Shown here one piece after another: positions 17,645 to 26,231 of a DNA stretch of 64,000 nt (its first letter is position 1; each line of letters begins with the position of its first letter). The notes beneath the pieces are model-generated. The model was not told where the DNA came from, ran no database searches, and was given only the letters and a program-made list of their open reading frames with translations. Position numbers and translations under genes: made by a program. The stretch is from positions 124,001 through 188,000 of the forward strand of contig NZ_JAGSYG010000002.1 in assembly GCF_025685655.1 (NCBI RefSeq). Direction: 5' to 3'. This DNA comes from Acidicapsa ligni (lineage in GTDB: Bacteria; Acidobacteriota; Terriglobia; Terriglobales; Acidobacteriaceae).

Positions 17645-18520
17645 CTAGCTCATGCCCAGCATCTTGTGCCCGAGAGTGAGCAGCAGAACTGCCAGGATGA
17701 TGCGGTAGATCGCGAAGAGGACAAGTCCATGCCTTCGCACCCATTGCAGGAACCACTCGACGACGCCGAGAGCCACGATGAACGATACAACAAAGCCGAT
17801 GGCCAGCACGATCCAGCGCTCGGTATTCATCACCAGCGGAGCTGTGGCTTCTGCGACTGCGGGATGATGCAGCACCTCTTTGTAGAGGTCGTAACCGGTT
17901 GCGGCAATCATGGTTGGGATGGAGATGAGGAAGCTGAATTCGAGCGCTGCGCCGCGAGTCAGGCCCACGATTTGTGCGGCGGCGATGGTGGACATGGATC
18001 GCGATGTGCCGGGGAAGACAGCGGAGAGTGTCTGGCAGAGGCCGATCCAGATTGCCTGCCACAGGCTCATCTCTTCCACGTCACCGATGCCGGCTTCGTG
18101 GCGAATTGTCCACGCATCGATCGCCCACATCACGATGCCACCGATCAGCAGGGCCATGGCCATGACTTGAAGGCTTTCGAGATTTTTGCTGATCATCTTT
18201 TTCAACAGCAGAGCGGGGATTGCGGTGAAGAGGAACGCAATCAGCGTGAGAGAGATGGGGTGATTCAGAATGGTGCGATTGCCGCTTTCTCCCTTGGGGA
18301 AAGTGCGGATGAACTCGATTATCCGGCCCATGAAGAGCAGGCAGAGCGCAAGGATCGCGCCTAACTGGATCACGATGGTGTACATCTTCCAGTAAGCATC
18401 GGTCAGGTCAATGTGCAGCAGGGCTTCCGCAATGCGCAGATGCGCGGTGGAACTCACGGGCAAAAACTCCGTGAGACCTTCCACGATGCCCAGAATTACT
18501 GACATGAAATAGTTATTCAA
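17645..18520 (-). CDS. uppP: Undecaprenyl-diphosphatase
   Basis: 291 residues, BacA/UppP family integral membrane protein. Both family signatures are intact: EGLTEFLPVSSTAH at 14-27 and PGTSRS at 170-175. It removes a phosphate from undecaprenyl diphosphate so the lipid carrier can be reused in peptidoglycan synthesis. The frame starts with TTG, preceded closely by GGAGGA; the ATG five codons later is a second option. A perfect 14-bp palindrome (GGTTTTTAAAAACC) lies 29 bp upstream. Confidence 0.95.
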   Translation of the reverse strand: MNNYFMSVILGIVEGLTEFLPVSSTAHLRIAEALLHIDLTDAYWKMYTIVIQLGAILALCLLFMGRIIEFIRTFPKGESGNRTILNHPISLTLIAFLFTAIPALLLKKMISKNLESLQVMAMALLIGGIVMWAIDAWTIRHEAGIGDVEEMSLWQAIWIGLCQTLSAVFPGTSRSMSTIAAAQIVGLTRGAALEFSFLISIPTMIAATGYDLYKEVLHHPAVAEATAPLVMNTERWIVLAIGFVVSFIVALGVVEWFLQWVRRHGLVLFAIYRIILAVLLLTLGHKMLGMS

Positions 18521-18548
18521 TCTTCCTCCACCTTCGGTTTCTCCGAGA

Positions 18549-18562
18549 GGTTTTTAAAAACC
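18549..18562. promoter_or_regulatory. 14-bp palindrome upstream of uppP
   Basis: GGTTTTTAAAAACC reads the same on both strands and lies 29 bp before the uppP TTG. It may overlap the promoter. A second small inverted repeat (TATCCTG-TT-CAGGATA, 18672-18687) sits nearer the stop codon of the upstream gene. Function unproven. Confidence 0.3.
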
Positions 18563-18718
18563 GACGCCGTATGCGCCATCCAATGTGTGCGTCGTATTGC
18601 AATCCAGCAGACAAATGTTATAAGACAACAGTCCCGGAAAGTCAGATTACAAAAGGGTAATACTGCAGCTTTATCCTGTTCAGGATACCTGAAGGACTTG
18701 CAAAACTATTCCGGGAAT

Positions 18719-19738
18719 TCAATCGCGGTCTGAACCGTAGACTGCGATGCCCTGTTCCAGCTTATATACAAGGGCTGCGGCGCGGCTGGTGTAGTCCGAC
18801 TCAGGGAACTTGGACTGTAATTGCGCCGCTATCTGTTTGGCGCGACTGGCGGCTGCATCGCTCTTTTTATCGTTGCTGTCTGCGGCGTACATATCTTTCA
18901 GAACTGCCTGGCGATACGTTGCCTGATAGAGCGCCTGGGCAGTGCGCGGTCCGCTGGGATACTCGGACGCAAATTTTTCGTAATACGCCGATTCTTTCTC
19001 CGGGCACTTTTCCTGGCCTTGCCAGTCTCCGCAGAGCTTGTTGTCGATCAACTCAAAGGCAGCCATATCCGCCTGTTTTGAGTGAGGGTAAAGCTTGATG
19101 ACTTTTTTCATTTCATCTTCGTAGAGCTGCTCGCGAAGATAGGCCTCGCGCTCTTTGGCGGATGGGCGTTTGGAGACATCGGCTTTCTCAAACTGCCAGC
19201 GAATATCGGCAGCGCGCCATGCTGCTTCGGCGGCCAGCGGAGAGGTGGGGAAGAACTCCACCAGGCGGCGGTAGAGCAATCGTGCGGCGTGGCCTGCGTT
19301 GCGGGGGCCGCGAGCATCTTCGGCCAGAATCTCCATGCTTGCTGCTTCGCCCATCAGTACACGGTCGCCGCCTTCGGTGGTATCGCGCACGATGCCGCGT
19401 GCCTGCATCCAGCCGGATACGGGGGGTGGAGCTTCTTCGCGGCCAAATACGGGGGCGTCGCGCTCATCCACTTCTTCTACGTCGGTGTTGGCGAAGACTC
19501 GCACCCACGGACCACTGGTTTCGGCAACCACCAGTTCGCGGCCCTCCTGGATGCGATCTACCTTCTGCGATGTTGTATCCGGGGCGACGTAGAGCGGTGT
19601 TTCGCGCAGGATGGTTGCCCTGGGGCCTGCGAGTGGCTTCACCTGAGGCTTATCGGCTCCGATAGCGATCAGGGGAGCTGCGATCAGGATGGCGATAGTC
19701 GCGGCGAAGCCAAGGGTGTTTTTCACAGTCCAAATCAT
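18719..19738 (-). CDS. Secreted SH3-like / TPR-like protein
   Basis: 339 residues from the ATG at 19738; the upstream open frame to 19975 crosses the hexamer repeat and reads as low-complexity Ser/Pro/His sequence, so it was rejected. A signal peptide (MIWTVKNTLGFAATIAILIAAPLIAIGA) precedes a bacterial SH3 domain at about 40-95 (ATILRETPLYVAPDTTSQKVDRIQEG). The C-terminal part has helical tetratricopeptide-like repeats with motifs such as AARLLYRRLVEFFPTSPLAAEAAWRAADI and KVIKLYPHSKQADMAAFELID, as in YbgF/BamD-like proteins. Probably a periplasmic envelope protein binding peptidoglycan or partners. Confidence 0.75.
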   Translation of the reverse strand: MIWTVKNTLGFAATIAILIAAPLIAIGADKPQVKPLAGPRATILRETPLYVAPDTTSQKVDRIQEGRELVVAETSGPWVRVFANTDVEEVDERDAPVFGREEAPPPVSGWMQARGIVRDTTEGGDRVLMGEAASMEILAEDARGPRNAGHAARLLYRRLVEFFPTSPLAAEAAWRAADIRWQFEKADVSKRPSAKEREAYLREQLYEDEMKKVIKLYPHSKQADMAAFELIDNKLCGDWQGQEKCPEKESAYYEKFASEYPSGPRTAQALYQATYRQAVLKDMYAADSNDKKSDAAASRAKQIAAQLQSKFPESDYTSRAAALVYKLEQGIAVYGSDRD

Positions 19739-19862
19739 AAAGGAAGGATGTGAGTAGATCTGTTCGTACTGGGGCAAATTGGTCTTTGATTTGGGTTGAA
19801 GGCGAAGGGATGGTGAATTTTGGCTGTGTGGGTGGATGTTTGTGGTGGATGTTTGTGGTGGA

Positions 19863-20008
19863 ACAGCAGATTTCCTTTGGGGATGACGGACAGAACGGCA
19901 AGGGCGAGGGCAAAAGAAGAAGCAGATTCCCTTCGAGAATGACAGATAGAACTGCAACTGCAACTGCAAAGACAACAGCTACTGCAAGGGCAACTACAAC
20001 GGCGACTG
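19863..20008. repeat. Intergenic hexamer-periodic repeat, two units
   Basis: Two tandem units, each starting with an AGCAGATTCCCTTCGRGAAT-like block (at 19866 and 19921) that contains a small ATTCCC/GGGAAT inverted repeat, then GAC AGA(C/T)AGAAC and a run of 6-nt periods of the form GCAAGG / GCAACT / GCAAAG. The same architecture occurs, inverted, at 50495-50595. Just upstream (19830-19860) a 13-nt unit GTGGATGTTTGTG is duplicated. Non-coding by context; no known mobile element recognised. Confidence 0.7.
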
Positions 20009-20012
20009 GATT

Positions 20013-21038
20013 TCAGGGGTGTTCGAGTAGTGCTTCGGAGAGCATTTCGGGGGCTACGTTGCCGCCGCTTAGGATGGCTACTGCGTTCCGGTATGGGGGC
20101 AGTTCGTGGGCGTGGAATAGCAGTGCGGCTGTCGTTACTGCGCCGCTGGGTTCCGGGACGAGCCGTGTGGTGGCGACGATTGCTCGCATTGCGGCGCGAA
20201 TCTCGGCTTCGGTAACGGTGATGATGCGATCGACGAAAGCCTGGATATGAGCGAAGTTGCGCACACCCAGACTCTGGGTGCGCAGGCCATCGGCGATGGT
20301 GCGGCTGGTGAGTTCTGCCGGCCAGGTTACGATCTCACCTTTGCGGAAGCTTTCGCATGCGTCTCCTGCGAGTTCGGGCTCGACGCCTACAACGAGCGCA
20401 TTCGGGCATAAGTGCCGGATGGCTGTGGCTACGCCGCTCAGCAGGCCGCCGCCGCTTACAGGGCTTAGGACGAGGTCAACTTCGGGCAACTCTTCCGCAA
20501 TCTCAAGCCCGCAGGTGGCTTGCCCGGCGATGATCGCTTCGTCATCGTAGGGAGGGATGACGATGTAGCCATGTTTGGCTACGAGTTCTTCTGATTTGGC
20601 CAGCCGTTCGCTGGAGGCTACGCCGACTTCGACGACCTCGGCACCGAGGGCGAGAGTTGCGGCGCGCTTGATCGCCGGGGCGTTCGAGGGCATGATGATG
20701 AATGCTCTTGCGCCGACTTCGCGGGCTGCGTAGGCTACGCCTTGTGCGTGGTTGCCGCTGGAGAAGGTGATGACGCCGCGTTGGATTTCTTCCTGCGTGA
20801 GTTGGAGGATCCTGTTGGCTGCGCCGCGCAGTTTGAAGCTGCCGATGGGTTGCAGGCTCTCGGCTTTGAGCCAGACTTTGCCGACGATGCCGGGAAACGG
20901 CGCGCGAATCAGCGGAGTTTTAATGGCGACGCCGGAGATGCGGGCGGCGGCCTCACGTATGGCTTCGATGGAAACTAATGCTGAAGTTACAACGGAAGGG
21001 GACATATTCAACCACTGTATTTCATGTGGAATGGACAT
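20013..21038 (-). CDS. PLP-dependent threonine/serine ammonia-lyase family enzyme
   Basis: 341 residues, fold type II PLP enzyme. K69 in PIGSFKLRGA forms the Schiff base; SSGNHAQG and the phosphate cup SGGGLLSG are intact. There is no C-terminal ACT regulatory domain, so it resembles short catabolic threonine dehydratases (TdcB) or serine racemases rather than IlvA. It would convert threonine to 2-oxobutyrate or act on serine. The ATG at 21005 (MSPSVVTSALVSIEAIREAA) is an alternative start that gives a more usual N-terminus. It follows the NTF2-like gene by 10 bp. Confidence 0.88.
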   Translation of the reverse strand: MSIPHEIQWLNMSPSVVTSALVSIEAIREAAARISGVAIKTPLIRAPFPGIVGKVWLKAESLQPIGSFKLRGAANRILQLTQEEIQRGVITFSSGNHAQGVAYAAREVGARAFIIMPSNAPAIKRAATLALGAEVVEVGVASSERLAKSEELVAKHGYIVIPPYDDEAIIAGQATCGLEIAEELPEVDLVLSPVSGGGLLSGVATAIRHLCPNALVVGVEPELAGDACESFRKGEIVTWPAELTSRTIADGLRTQSLGVRNFAHIQAFVDRIITVTEAEIRAAMRAIVATTRLVPEPSGAVTTAALLFHAHELPPYRNAVAILSGGNVAPEMLSEALLEHP

Positions 21039-21048
21039 TTACGCGGGC

Positions 21049-21588
21049 TCACGGCAGATCTTTGGCGGGGATTTTCTCTTCGGGAGTTTCTGCCTGCCAC
21101 TGGATGTTGAGGATGCGCCAGTGATTGCCGTCCTTGAAGGCTTCGATGCTGTTGATACCGCGGAGCTTCGCTTTTCCATCCGGAGTGTCGCGAATTTCGT
21201 AGGTGCTCCAAAGGTGAGCGATGTGGCCGTAGGTCTGAGCGGTCACTTTGATCTGGCGTTCGTAAAAGGGAGTGCTGCCGCGCTTGGCGACGGCTTCGAT
21301 CCAGCCATCGAGAGTGACGGTGTGGGGAGTGATTGCGCCATCCTTGGCCTTCAATACGGGAGTCATCCGCGCATCGGGCATCATGAGTTCGCGCATGCAG
21401 GAGCGGTCGCGGTTGGCGGGGCCGCTTACGTCTGCGTCGAGTGCCCTGGTCAAATCCTGAAGAGTCGTGGTGGTCGGGCATTTGGTCAGCTTCGGAGTAG
21501 GATGGCCGGATTGGGCAGGCGCAGCAGGAGACGAAGCGAAGAGGAGGAGTGCGCTGGCAGCGGTGACGACACAGAGCAAACGTTTCAT
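21049..21588 (-). CDS. Secreted NTF2-like/SnoaL-type protein
   Basis: 179 residues with a signal peptide ending APAQS. The mature part has the cone-shaped NTF2-like pattern: helix with ALDADVSGPANRDRSCMRELMMPDARM, then strands ending HLWSTYEIRDTPDGKAKLRGINSIEAFKDGNHWRILNIQWQ, closest to DUF4440/SnoaL-like domains. Catalytic role not predictable; many such proteins bind small ligands. Just upstream of the ammonia-lyase gene (10 bp), likely one transcript. Confidence 0.72.
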   Translation of the reverse strand: MKRLLCVVTAASALLLFASSPAAPAQSGHPTPKLTKCPTTTTLQDLTRALDADVSGPANRDRSCMRELMMPDARMTPVLKAKDGAITPHTVTLDGWIEAVAKRGSTPFYERQIKVTAQTYGHIAHLWSTYEIRDTPDGKAKLRGINSIEAFKDGNHWRILNIQWQAETPEEKIPAKDLP

Positions 21589-21616
21589 AGCGCGATTTTA
21601 CAGAAGGATAAGACCG

Positions 21617-22312
21617 CTATGTTCGGGAAATGATTTCTAGTTTGCGTATAAGTCCCGGGAGCCTCTGCTGGCTGGCGATGTCAGGCATCAGGTAGCCGGG
21701 GAGTGCGTCAAGGAAGATGGGTTGCATTAACAGTTCCTTCGCCGCTTCGGCCAGAAAAATGCGAAGGTCCTGGGTAGTGGCGGCAATTTCATCGAGGAGC
21801 GACGGACGGCCATCGATAACGGAAACAAAGTCTTCCAGATCGTGGCTTTCGTAGAAATCCTGCTTGCCACGACTACGAAAGGCTTCGATTTTGGTGCCGA
21901 GAAAATAGGGAGCGGTAATGACTCGAATTGATGTTTTGCTGGGCAGGATGAGCTGCTGCGAGTTGTAGAGTGCTCCACGATACCAGCGGTTGCTAAAGCC
22001 GAGGACACTTTCCTCTATCGGCATTACATCGAGAATGAGATCGCCATGAAGCCAACGGCATAGTGGTGCGCCGGGACGAGCATCTTCTGTGAATCCACAT
22101 GCCCGAAGCTGTTCTGAAAAGGCTATGTAATCCAGATACGAAGCGATTTCTGCGATGACATCTACGTCGATTGTTGCTCGGATGGGAGCTCCGCCAGTGT
22201 CGGTAAGCAACACTCCCAGTGTTACGCCGCCGACGAAGACGACGCTGTCGAGCAGAGGAAAGAGCCTGGCCGCTACTTCTTCCAGAATGTGCAGATTGGG
22301 ATCGGGCATCAT
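21617..22312 (-). CDS. AbiEii-like nucleotidyltransferase, putative toxin
   Basis: 231 residues. Features of the AbiEii/MenT nucleotidyltransferase group: FVGGVTLGVLL followed by RATIDVDV (the GG...D-x-D metal-binding motif), LDVMPIEE as third acidic strand, and KIEAFRSRGKQDFYESHDLEDFVSVID, the characteristic C-terminal Lys/Asp motif. It is shorter than AbiEii proper. Its ATG overlaps the stop of the HTH gene (ATGA), so the two are translated together in antitoxin-toxin order. A toxin role is inferred from this arrangement, not shown. Confidence 0.65.
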   Translation of the reverse strand: MMPDPNLHILEEVAARLFPLLDSVVFVGGVTLGVLLTDTGGAPIRATIDVDVIAEIASYLDYIAFSEQLRACGFTEDARPGAPLCRWLHGDLILDVMPIEESVLGFSNRWYRGALYNSQQLILPSKTSIRVITAPYFLGTKIEAFRSRGKQDFYESHDLEDFVSVIDGRPSLLDEIAATTQDLRIFLAEAAKELLMQPIFLDALPGYLMPDIASQQRLPGLIRKLEIISRT

Positions 22313-22842
22313 TTTTTCGTTAGAAGAGGATTCAGACGCGAGGTGAGTTTTTCGACGGCAAGTTTTCGTTCTCGGACTCGGTCGCCACGGATAGCGTCGA
22401 GCAGGGCCAGCATTTCGTAAAGTTCCGGATCCTGCAGTGCGGCTTTGGGTACTTGTTTATGGAGTGGAATTAAGGCAATTCCGCGAACGGTACCTTCCGC
22501 ATAGGGCCAGACGGGCGGAGGTTCTCCACTATCGAGGAAATGAGATTTGAGCGGTTCGGCAGCGATACCCGTGGGAATTCCGCGGGTTAGCGAGCCCCGT
22601 TCGGCGGGAAATACATACCGGAAGCCATGAGCAAGAAACTCAAGAAGACCGGCACGATTCACGCGCTTCTCAATATCTGATTTGTATAACAAGCCTGCGA
22701 CGGTACATCGAGTCAGGGACTCGGAGACTTCGGATGGAGGCAGGAATAGTTCGGCGGCAAGCTTGACGGACGGTACGCGAAGCTCTTTCTGGCGAGAGAG
22801 CTTGAGTAGAAGCATTATGTCAAGACCGTTAATCATAGACAT
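22309..22842 (-). CDS. HTH-like protein, putative antitoxin of nucleotidyltransferase
   Basis: About 177 residues from the ATG at 22842 (22836 also possible); the open frame to 22890 runs into a palindrome and is unlikely to be coding. The first 75 residues form a winged-helix-like region (LLLKLSRQKELRVPSVKLAAELFLPPSEVSESLTRCTVAGLLYK). The rest (RYVFPAERGSLTRGIPTGIAAEPL, then PVWPYAEGTVRGIALIPLHKQVP) is not a family I can name. It overlaps the nucleotidyltransferase start by 4 nt. A perfect 14-bp-arm inverted repeat lies directly upstream and could be its operator. Confidence 0.65.
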   Translation of the reverse strand: MSMINGLDIMLLLKLSRQKELRVPSVKLAAELFLPPSEVSESLTRCTVAGLLYKSDIEKRVNRAGLLEFLAHGFRYVFPAERGSLTRGIPTGIAAEPLKSHFLDSGEPPPVWPYAEGTVRGIALIPLHKQVPKAALQDPELYEMLALLDAIRGDRVRERKLAVEKLTSRLNPLLTKK

Positions 22843-22860
22843 GATGATTATGTCAAAAAT

Positions 22861-22892
22861 ATTTGGGATTTGCCAAATGGCAAATCCCAAAT
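22861..22892. promoter_or_regulatory. Perfect inverted repeat upstream of HTH gene
   Basis: 14-bp arms ATTTGGGATTTGCC / GGCAAATCCCAAAT around AAAT, 18 bp before the HTH start and 51 bp after the rnjA stop codon. On the minus strand it is followed by ATTTTTGAC, so it might be the rnjA terminator, an autoregulatory operator, or both. Two copies of TTGACATAAT follow it on the minus strand within the next 45 bp. Confidence 0.6.
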
Positions 22893-22942
22893 CCTAGCTC
22901 CGAAACGATGTTCGGCTGCTTTTCTCTGAGTGCAGATAAAGC

Positions 22943-24598
22943 CTAGATTTCCATCACTACGGGCATCACAAGGGGGCGGCGGCCTGTTGTTTTTTGGATA
23001 AACCGTTTCAGTTCTACGCGGACCTTTTCTTTGACCATGCCGTAGTCGCTTTTTTCTTCAGCGCTCAGGCCGTCAAGGCTACGCAGGACTACTTCGCGTG
23101 CTGGTTCGGTGATATCCGCGCCGGCGAAGCCACGCATTACGACTTCTGGAGCGCGTTCCACCTGGCCGGTATGTTTATTGATCGCCAGAACTGCGAGTAC
23201 GATGCCGTCTTCAGACAGGGTGCGACGATCTTTGATTACCAGATCTTCGACCACGTCGATGCTTGATCCGGAGTCGATCAATACACGTCCAGCGGTGACT
23301 TTGCCGTTCTTGCGCGCGGTGTTGTTGTCCAGTTCGAGTACGTCTCCGTCCTCGATCACGATGGCCTGGCCGATTGCGCCGGTCTCCGTGGCTACCTGGG
23401 CGTGCTTGCGTAAGTAACGATAATCGCCATGCACGGGGATGAAGAACTTGGGCCGAACGAGATTGATCAGCAGCCGCATCTCTTCCTGACTGCCGTGGCC
23501 GCTTACGTGGATCAGTCCCTGGGAACCGTCGTCGTAAATGACGTTTGCATCGCGGCGGCTCAGGTGATCGATGACGCGGAAGATGCTCTTTTCGTTGCCG
23601 GGAATCACGCGTGAACTGAGCACGACGGTGTCGCCCGATTCAATGCGCGCCTGCTTGTGTGTATCGACTGCAGCACGGCTCAGGGCGCTCATGGGTTCGC
23701 CTTGCGTACCGCTGATCATGACGAGCAGCTTTTCGGAAGGGAAGTCTTTCATCTGCCCGGGGTGAATGATCAGGCCTGGCGGGATTTCGAGATAGCCCAG
23801 GTCCTGCGCAATCTCGGTGCTCTCGTTCATTGAGCGGCCGATGACTGCGACCTTGCGGCCATGCGCCTTTGCCAGTTCAAACGCGATACGAATGCGGTAG
23901 ATCGACGAGGAGAAGCAGCTGAAGAAAAGCTTCTTCCTGGTGCGGGAGAAAATCTCATCCAGCCGAGGCTTCACAGACCATTCGCTGGGCGTGTAGCCGG
24001 GGCGCTCGACGTTGGTGGAGTCCTGCAACAGGGCCAGTACGCCGCGCTTGCCGTATTCGGCAAAGGTATGCAGATCAAAAGGCTTGCCGTCTGGCGGCGA
24101 CAGGTCGATCTTGAAGTCGCCGGTATGAATGATTACGCCGACAGGAGTATCGATGGCCAGTGCGACGCAGTCCACAAGTGAGTGGGTTACGCGAATCGGC
24201 TCGATCGTAAATGGCCCGATGACGAACTTCTGCTTGGGCTGGATCTCGATCAGTTCGATCTGGTCGGTGAGCTTGTGCTCTTCGAGCTTGCCGTCCACGT
24301 ATGCCAGAGTGAACTCGGTGCCATAGACAGGAACCTTCAGTTCGCTCAGGATCCAGGGCAGGCCGCCGATGTGGTCTTCATGCCCGTGGGTGAGCAGAAT
24401 TCCGCGTACATGCGCTCTATTTTCAATCAGGTAAGAAATATCAGGGACGACAACGTCAACGCCAAGCAACTCTGATTCCGGAAACATAAGGCCGGCATCA
24501 ATGACGATAATGTCGTCTTCCCAACGGAGCGCCATGCAGTTCATTCCGAACTCGCCAAGGCCGCCCAAGGGGATGATTTTCAGTTTTTTCGTTTGCAT
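22943..24598 (-). CDS. rnjA: Ribonuclease J
   Basis: 551 residues, RNase J family: metallo-beta-lactamase fold with the zinc motif HGHEDHIGG (H71, H73, D75, H76), then LVDCVALAI and HTGDFKIDLSPPDG, a beta-CASP domain (SCFSSSIYRIRIAFELAKAHGRKVAVIGRSM), VSGHGSQEE and HGDYRYLRKHAQ, and the C-terminal RNase J domain. It should carry endonuclease and 5'-3' exonuclease activity in mRNA decay and rRNA processing. It is last in the leftward dapD unit, with a 148-bp gap holding strong inverted repeats before its start. Confidence 0.95.
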   Translation of the reverse strand: MQTKKLKIIPLGGLGEFGMNCMALRWEDDIIVIDAGLMFPESELLGVDVVVPDISYLIENRAHVRGILLTHGHEDHIGGLPWILSELKVPVYGTEFTLAYVDGKLEEHKLTDQIELIEIQPKQKFVIGPFTIEPIRVTHSLVDCVALAIDTPVGVIIHTGDFKIDLSPPDGKPFDLHTFAEYGKRGVLALLQDSTNVERPGYTPSEWSVKPRLDEIFSRTRKKLFFSCFSSSIYRIRIAFELAKAHGRKVAVIGRSMNESTEIAQDLGYLEIPPGLIIHPGQMKDFPSEKLLVMISGTQGEPMSALSRAAVDTHKQARIESGDTVVLSSRVIPGNEKSIFRVIDHLSRRDANVIYDDGSQGLIHVSGHGSQEEMRLLINLVRPKFFIPVHGDYRYLRKHAQVATETGAIGQAIVIEDGDVLELDNNTARKNGKVTAGRVLIDSGSSIDVVEDLVIKDRRTLSEDGIVLAVLAINKHTGQVERAPEVVMRGFAGADITEPAREVVLRSLDGLSAEEKSDYGMVKEKVRVELKRFIQKTTGRRPLVMPVVMEI

Positions 24599-24620
24599 CG
24601 TGTCACTCTCGATGCTAACA

Positions 24621-24742
24621 CCTGCGCCTATGCTGGATGTGGTTTACGTTTTCACGGCGCGGACATGGGTTGTTCCGCGCGCCGCATGTATTGAAGATCA
24701 ATACATGCGGCGAATGTGTCAGCGCAGGAAAGCCAGCATAGG
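24621..24742. other. Nested inverted repeats between dapD and rnjA
   Basis: The centre (24680-24712) is a perfect hairpin with 15-bp arms (CGCCGCATGTATTGA / TCAATACATGCGGCG) and a 3-nt loop. A second hairpin beside it pairs GCGCGGA with TCCGCGC (about 24657-24680), and the outermost CCTATGCTGG (24627-24636) pairs with CCAGCATAGG (24733-24742). No T tract follows, so this looks less like a simple terminator than a structured leader or processing site in the dapD-rnjA transcript. Confidence 0.6.
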
Positions 24743-24746
24743 AAGA

Positions 24747-25604
24747 TCAGCGCAGCAGGTCTTCGAGGGCGGTGCTGAGGTCGGTTTTTTCGTCGCGATA
24801 CTTTACGATCACCGGGGCGTAGAGGCTGAGGCCCCATTCGGCGCCTTTGCCGCGGCTCACGGCGCGTGAGCCTGGAACGACGACGGCGCCCTCGGGAATG
24901 ATCAATGGCAGTTCTGGAGTGGCGCGCAGGATCTCGCCTTTTACCAAGTCAAATACAGGAGTGCCACGGGTCAGGATGGTTCCGGCGGCCAGGACTGCTC
25001 CCTTGCGCACGATGGTGCCTTCGTATACGCCGGAGTTGCCGCCGACGAGCACGTCATCTTCGATGATCACGGGAGTTGCGTTTACCGGCTCAAGTACGCC
25101 GCCGATCTGGGCTGCGGCGCTGAGGTGAACGCGTTTCCCAATCTGCGCGCATGAGCCAACCAGTGCGTGCGAATCGACGAGAGTGCCTTCGTCTACGTAT
25201 GCTCCGGTGTTGATGTACATGGGAGGAACGCAGATGACGGAGCGCGCAACGAATGCTCCGGCGCGGATGCTGGAGCCACCGGCAACGACGCGTACTCCGT
25301 CGGCAGGGGTGAAGCGGCGAGCGGGATAAGTATCCTTATCGACAAAGGAAAGGCCGAGGCCTGGCAGTTCGGCCAAAACGCCGACGCGAAAGCCGAGCAG
25401 AATGCCCTGCTTGACCCACGCGTTGACGCGCCAGCCTGAGGCGGAGGCGGCATCGGGCTCGGCGGAGCGCAATTCTCCCGCTTCGAGCGCGGCTCGCAAT
25501 TGAAGAAATGTTTTGAGGGCTTCCGGACGGGTTATAGGGTCTGTGGCGGCAGCAGGGTTCGCGAAGAACTGCTCAATTGGTTGCTGAAGTGGATGTACGG
25601 TCAT
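24747..25604 (-). CDS. dapD: Tetrahydrodipicolinate N-succinyltransferase
   Basis: 285 residues from the ATG at 25604 (MTVHPLQQPIEQFFANP). The C-terminal half is a left-handed beta-helix of hexapeptide repeats (SIRAGAFVARSVICVPPMYINTGAYVDEG and similar), and VNAWVKQGILLGFR is typical of DapD. It transfers succinyl from succinyl-CoA to 2,3,4,5-tetrahydrodipicolinate in the succinylase branch of DAP/lysine synthesis. The start lies inside the 3' end of the preceding paralogue gene, indicating translational coupling. Confidence 0.94.
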   Translation of the reverse strand: MTVHPLQQPIEQFFANPAAATDPITRPEALKTFLQLRAALEAGELRSAEPDAASASGWRVNAWVKQGILLGFRVGVLAELPGLGLSFVDKDTYPARRFTPADGVRVVAGGSSIRAGAFVARSVICVPPMYINTGAYVDEGTLVDSHALVGSCAQIGKRVHLSAAAQIGGVLEPVNATPVIIEDDVLVGGNSGVYEGTIVRKGAVLAAGTILTRGTPVFDLVKGEILRATPELPLIIPEGAVVVPGSRAVSRGKGAEWGLSLYAPVIVKYRDEKTDLSTALEDLLR

Positions 25605-26049
25605 CGATCTTGAGTTTAGCAACTCTGCTTCGCCGTCGCCGCTCGGTGATGATGGAGACAACGGGCGTGGGCCTCAATTGGGAGATTGCCGGCAGGGTTT
25701 TATGTGGGATATCTGTACGGGTTGTTCCCTGCGATATCTGTTCGTTCGGTGCTGTTTCCAGTGGTTGCAGCCTGAATGCATTTGGGCCGGAGGGAATCAG
25801 GGAAAGCTGCGCGGTTCGCGAGGCGAGTTTTCCGCTGGTGCGTTTGGAGTCAAGCCAGCTACTCAGGCGCAGATCATGAATTACTGGGCGGTCCAGCCAG
25901 AAGGAGGGATCGAGGGTGCAGACAATGCGCAAGTGATCCAGTTCCAGCTCGACGAAGAATGTGCCGTGCGGGAAAAACTGATGTGCGTTTTCGGTACCGA
26001 CGTGTAAACCAACCACTCCTGGGCGCTTGTCTTGCGTAAGAACGACCAT
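25573..26049 (-). CDS. Unknown conserved protein in DAP operon, paralogue 2
   Basis: 158 residues, ATG with AGAGGTTGG just upstream. The first 100 residues match the next upstream gene: GVVGLHVGTEN, FVELELDHLRIVCTLDPSFW, IHDLRLSSWLDSKR, LIPSGPNAFRLQPLE. The last 55 residues are basic (ERRRRSRVAK) and lack a counterpart there, and this end overlaps the dapD start by 32 nt, so it may be partly an extension without selection. No signal peptide, no membrane segment, no known catalytic motif. I do not recognise the family. Confidence 0.7.
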   Translation of the reverse strand: MVVLTQDKRPGVVGLHVGTENAHQFFPHGTFFVELELDHLRIVCTLDPSFWLDRPVIHDLRLSSWLDSKRTSGKLASRTAQLSLIPSGPNAFRLQPLETAPNEQISQGTTRTDIPHKTLPAISQLRPTPVVSIITERRRRSRVAKLKIDDRTSTSATN

Positions 26050-26231
26050 TCCAACCTCTATCTGGAGCGCTATAGAACAGAGTCTATGAAGCTGACGGGT
26101 AAAGGTGCTCGACCGAAGAGTAACTGAAGGGTAACTGAGGTTCCAGGGTTTCAGTTAGGAAAATGATGTTAGCATTTTCCGATTCAAAAACGGGATATCT
26201 CTGCGAGTACTTGGGTAACTGCAAAGATAAT

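Noticed and set aside
19739-19975. N-terminal extension of the SH3-like protein
   Set aside because: It is low-complexity, runs over the hexamer repeat and precedes a clear signal peptide at 19738.
19830-20008. CRISPR array
   Set aside because: The units are 6 or 13 nt long, contiguous and without unique spacers.
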